This document shows positions 62,371 through 64,000 of a stretch of DNA of 64,000 nucleotides, in pieces (position 1 is the first letter of the stretch; each line of letters begins with the position of its first letter). The position numbers were made by a program, and so were the translations under genes. The notes under the pieces are model-generated. The model worked only from the letters and a program-made list of their open reading frames with translations. It made no database searches and was not told the origin of the DNA. Source of the DNA: Psychrobacter sp. Choline-02u-9 (lineage in GTDB: Bacteria; Pseudomonadota; Gammaproteobacteria; Pseudomonadales; Moraxellaceae); assembly GCF_002836505.1 (NCBI RefSeq), contig NZ_PJBF01000058.1, forward strand, positions 1-64,000, read 5' to 3'.

Positions 62371-62895
62371 TTGACTAATGATTTAGATAACAACCAGAGA
62401 TTAGACATGCCAGCAATTGCTATGACTCACAGCTTAGATGACTATCTTAAACTGAATATCTCACGCTATCGTGAGCAGCTGAGACAAGGCAACGCTCAGA
62501 GCATCGAATTCAATTACAGCTATCGAAGCAGTTCCTACCAATACTCTATCCAGTTATCTAAAACATCATGCAACTATGGCGGTCATCGCTACTGGTGGTT
62601 ATGTCCTAAATGCCATAAAAGAACATCAACTTTATATTGTGCTGGCTTATATGTTTGCCGTCATTGCATTGGCGCAAATTATGGTAGTCAGCTACAACAA
62701 CCGATAGACAGAATATTCAATCGTTTAAATACTCTTAGATCAAAGTTAGGCTGGCAACGTGGTGCTATTCATGGCATTGGATCACGTCCTAAAGGCATGC
62801 ACCACAGTACCTATATAAAGTTGGTTAATGAGTATGACAAGCTGAGTGCTGATGTATGGCAAGCGTCACTTGATAAACTAGGATGTACCAGATGA
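62371..62895 (+). CDS. Zinc-ribbon protein of the element
   Basis: This 174-residue protein has a four-Cys zinc ribbon (WLCPKCHKRTSTLYCAGLYVC then RHC, at about residues 76-98, in the GGHRYWW context) with an added Cys. I associate it with uncharacterised island proteins of Moraxellaceae. The start is uncertain: TTG 62371 with AAGG upstream or ATG 62407. Just upstream is a TATAAT at 62,353. Confidence 0.7.
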   Translation: MTNDLDNNQRLDMPAIAMTHSLDDYLKLNISRYREQLRQGNAQSIEFNYSYRSSSYQYSIQLSKTSCNYGGHRYWWLCPKCHKRTSTLYCAGLYVCRHCIGANYGSQLQQPIDRIFNRLNTLRSKLGWQRGAIHGIGSRPKGMHHSTYIKLVNEYDKLSADVWQASLDKLGCTR

Positions 62896-62904
62896 GGTTA
62901 ATAA

Positions 62905-63165
62905 ATGCGATTACCTGACTTGAACGACTTAATGCAAGATTTGCAGCTAGCTAAACAAATCGCTATCGATGAGCGCAACCCAAACGCTGTAGTTATAGCG
63001 ACGATGAGTCAAGCGAAGTTATTGTCCCTCGATAGACCAGTGATTAAAGATGTTGTTGCTGACGATGTGACTACTCTTAATGATCTTATTAGTGAGATAG
63101 TAAGCGATAAACAGAAAAGAGCCGCATTTAATGAAAGGCTTGAGTATGTCCGTAATGAGTACTAA
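62905..63165 (+). CDS. Small protein, possible terminase-small-subunit-like
   Basis: This 86-residue protein has LAKQIAIDERNPNAVVIATMSQAKLLSLD, a motif similar to the helical segment of some phage small terminase subunits (Asn-x-AV-x-AT-x-KAKLLGL). The rest is acidic. It follows the zinc-ribbon gene closely. The likeness is by eye and weak, so I keep it as a guess. Confidence 0.6.
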   Translation: MRLPDLNDLMQDLQLAKQIAIDERNPNAVVIATMSQAKLLSLDRPVIKDVVADDVTTLNDLISEIVSDKQKRAAFNERLEYVRNEY

Positions 63166-63364
63166 GAAGCTGATACGCTAACTGAATTAAACTAAATGGA
63201 TAGCTTCAACCTTTGAGCTATCCATTCTCTTCTCTGCGACTATACAAAAAAGATAACCCCAGATGTGGTGATATTTATTTTAAGTGTAGGTCGCTTTCTA
63301 CATTGTCAAAATCTGACATGCCAGCATAAAAGAAACCATATAAAAAAATAAAATTTTGAGCAAA

Positions 63365-63385
63365 TGGTGGTCAAATTGGTGGTCA
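63365..63385. repeat. Right arm-type repeats (TGGTGGTCA)
   Basis: Two direct TGGTGGTCA units at 63365-63373 and 63377-63385, 12 bases apart, matching the left pair (20 of 21 bases across both units and spacer). They lie about 60 bases inside the right attachment site. Confidence 0.65.
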
Positions 63386-63434
63386 ATTCAATATATAAAA
63401 ATATCAAACCTATATAAATCAACGCTTTACGGGT

Positions 63435-63458
63435 AAAAAAAGAGCCCACAGAGGAGGT
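63435..63458. repeat. Right attachment site (attR) of the integrated element
   Basis: A7 then GAGCCCACAGAGGAGGT, matching the left copy at 14 of 15 core bases plus A7-G. It coincides with one arm of the terminator hairpin of the minus-strand sRNA (AGCCCACA...TGTGGGCT), so the element rebuilds the terminator of its target. Confidence 0.75.
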
Positions 63459-63468
63459 ACTGTGGGCT
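63443..63468 (-). terminator. Intrinsic terminator of the candidate sRNA
   Basis: A perfect 8-base stem AGCCCACA/TGTGGGCT with a 10-base loop; on the minus strand it is followed by CTCTTTTTTT. Confidence 0.85.
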
Positions 63469-63551
63469 GAGGAAAACGGGTCATGTATTAGCTACACAGG
63501 CCGTGGTCAAGAGTTGTTGTAATTATTGGTGCTCTCTACTGTTATTTATAA

Positions 63552-63566
63552 GGATAATAATTATCA
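63552..63566 (-). promoter_or_regulatory. Fur box over the sRNA promoter
   Basis: The minus strand reads TGATAATTATTATCC, 14 of 15 to the Fur 7-1-7 consensus TGATAATNATTATCA. It lies exactly between -35 and -10, the usual place for Fur repression when iron is plentiful. Confidence 0.7.
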
Positions 63567-63753
63567 ATACAATAGGTGGAGATATTTACTTAGCTATTAA
63601 TATTTACTGATTTAAGTGTACAAGTGTTCTGGTACAGTCGCTATGATAGCGCAATTGAGTGCTGTCTGGCGGTTTTGGTTACAGTATATTACGTTGTAAA
63701 AATCCAAAAGACGCAAAGATTGATATGAAGCACTGATATTTAGAGTAAGTAGC

Positions 63754-63874
63754 GGAGCTTTATGGTGAAATTATCAATAAAGGCTTTCAATATTTTCAAT
63801 ACCTTATGGCGATAGAAGGTCATCTAGTCGATATTGATACCTTTGATAACTCAATCGCTGCAGAGATGGCATGA
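63754..63874 (+). pseudogene. Possible gene remnant
   Basis: A short open frame without a normal start reads VAELYGEIINKGFQYFQY..., ending TGA (AAEMA). It looks like the 3' end of a lost gene, but is only about 40 codons and its family is unknown. Confidence 0.2.
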
Positions 63875-63937
63875 CGCCTTGTCCGAAAAATGCTAAGCTA
63901 TCTGCCATTATTATGTTCATATTAAACTGGGTTTGCC

Positions 63938-64000
63938 ATGACTGACAGCACGCATTTGCATACGCAGGAAGAACCGCCAAGTTCGCAAAATACCAAGAGT
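63938..64000 (+). CDS. Partial gene running off the window
   Basis: An ATG at 63938 opens a frame through the window end (MTDSTHLHTQEEPPSSQNTKS). Only 21 codons are present, so no family call is possible. Confidence 0.45.
   Translation, partial: MTDSTHLHTQEEPPSSQNTKS

Larger units (their letters stand above)
63434..63537 (-). ncRNA. Candidate Fur-regulated small RNA; attachment site in its terminator
   Basis: On the minus strand a promoter (-35 TTGTAT at 63567-63572, -10 TATAAA at 63545-63550, 16-base spacer) precedes about 104 bases ending in the hairpin AGCCCACA/TGTGGGCT with loop GTACCTCCTC and then CTCTTTTTTT. No protein of normal length is encoded. The Fur box fills the spacer. This fits an iron-responsive sRNA such as RyhB, PrrF or NrrF in function, though sequence homology to them was not seen. 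Exact ends are predicted, not measured. Confidence 0.55.

Noticed and set aside
63419-63484. 21-codon minus-strand ORF (MTRFPQPTV...) across the sRNA terminator
   Set aside because: It reads through the hairpin and T-run and has no clear Shine-Dalgarno; a partly matching frame at the left end follows from the repeated att core. Kept only as a possibility.

Overview
The window looks like a chromosomal segment of a psychrotolerant gammaproteobacterium of the Moraxellaceae, most likely Psychrobacter. The basis is the gene order lolB-ispE-tRNA-Gln-prs-rplY-pth with a divergent hemA, the short AccA (267 aa), the moderate GC content, and proteins of typical Psychrobacter/Acinetobacter character. 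This is inferred from recognition; no database was searched.

Region 1 (1-50,880) is ordinary core chromosome. It holds a CsbD-like stress protein; two old-yellow-enzyme genes and fadH (three FMN flavin oxidoreductases); a TetR regulator next to a molybdopterin oxidoreductase; dadA, ygfZ, yjdM and hemL; two acyl-CoA ligases and acs; ppx, accA, tilS, proC, a YggT protein and thiD; tRNA-Ser(GCU), tRNA-Arg(ACG) and two identical tRNA-Gln(UUG); panD, pth, rplY, prs, ispE, lolB, a TPR protein and hemA; a class V aminotransferase; a split YeeE/YedE pair; lplA, a DMT transporter, a pirin, a BaiN-like flavoprotein and a renalase-like flavoprotein. Oddities here are an 11-copy CTTATG array upstream of thiD, a 6-codon mini-ORF fused by TAATG to hemA, and an AT-rich orphan gene with a HEPN-like RxxxxH motif.

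Region 2 (about 50,881-63,457) is a compact 12.5-kb integrated element, bounded by direct repeats and starting with a P4-type tyrosine integrase. It carries a Q-like antiterminator, a large Ala/Gly-rich phage-like protein, an AlpA-type regulator, a string of overlapping small genes, a DUF3987 replication ATPase, an iteron-rich candidate origin, a zinc-ribbon protein and a small protein that may resemble a terminase small subunit. It lacks recognisable capsid, portal, large-terminase and tail genes, so a phage satellite (P4/PICI-like) is the best reading. Two of its promoters share the same tandem operator block with identical spacing, which suggests one element-encoded activator drives both transcription units.

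Region 3 (63,434-64,000) is the right flank. The element appears to have inserted in the terminator hairpin of a candidate Fur-regulated small RNA on the minus strand. A near-perfect 7-1-7 Fur box fills the spacer between its -35 and -10, and the intact terminator is rebuilt with sequence from the element. A truncated gene begins at 63,938.
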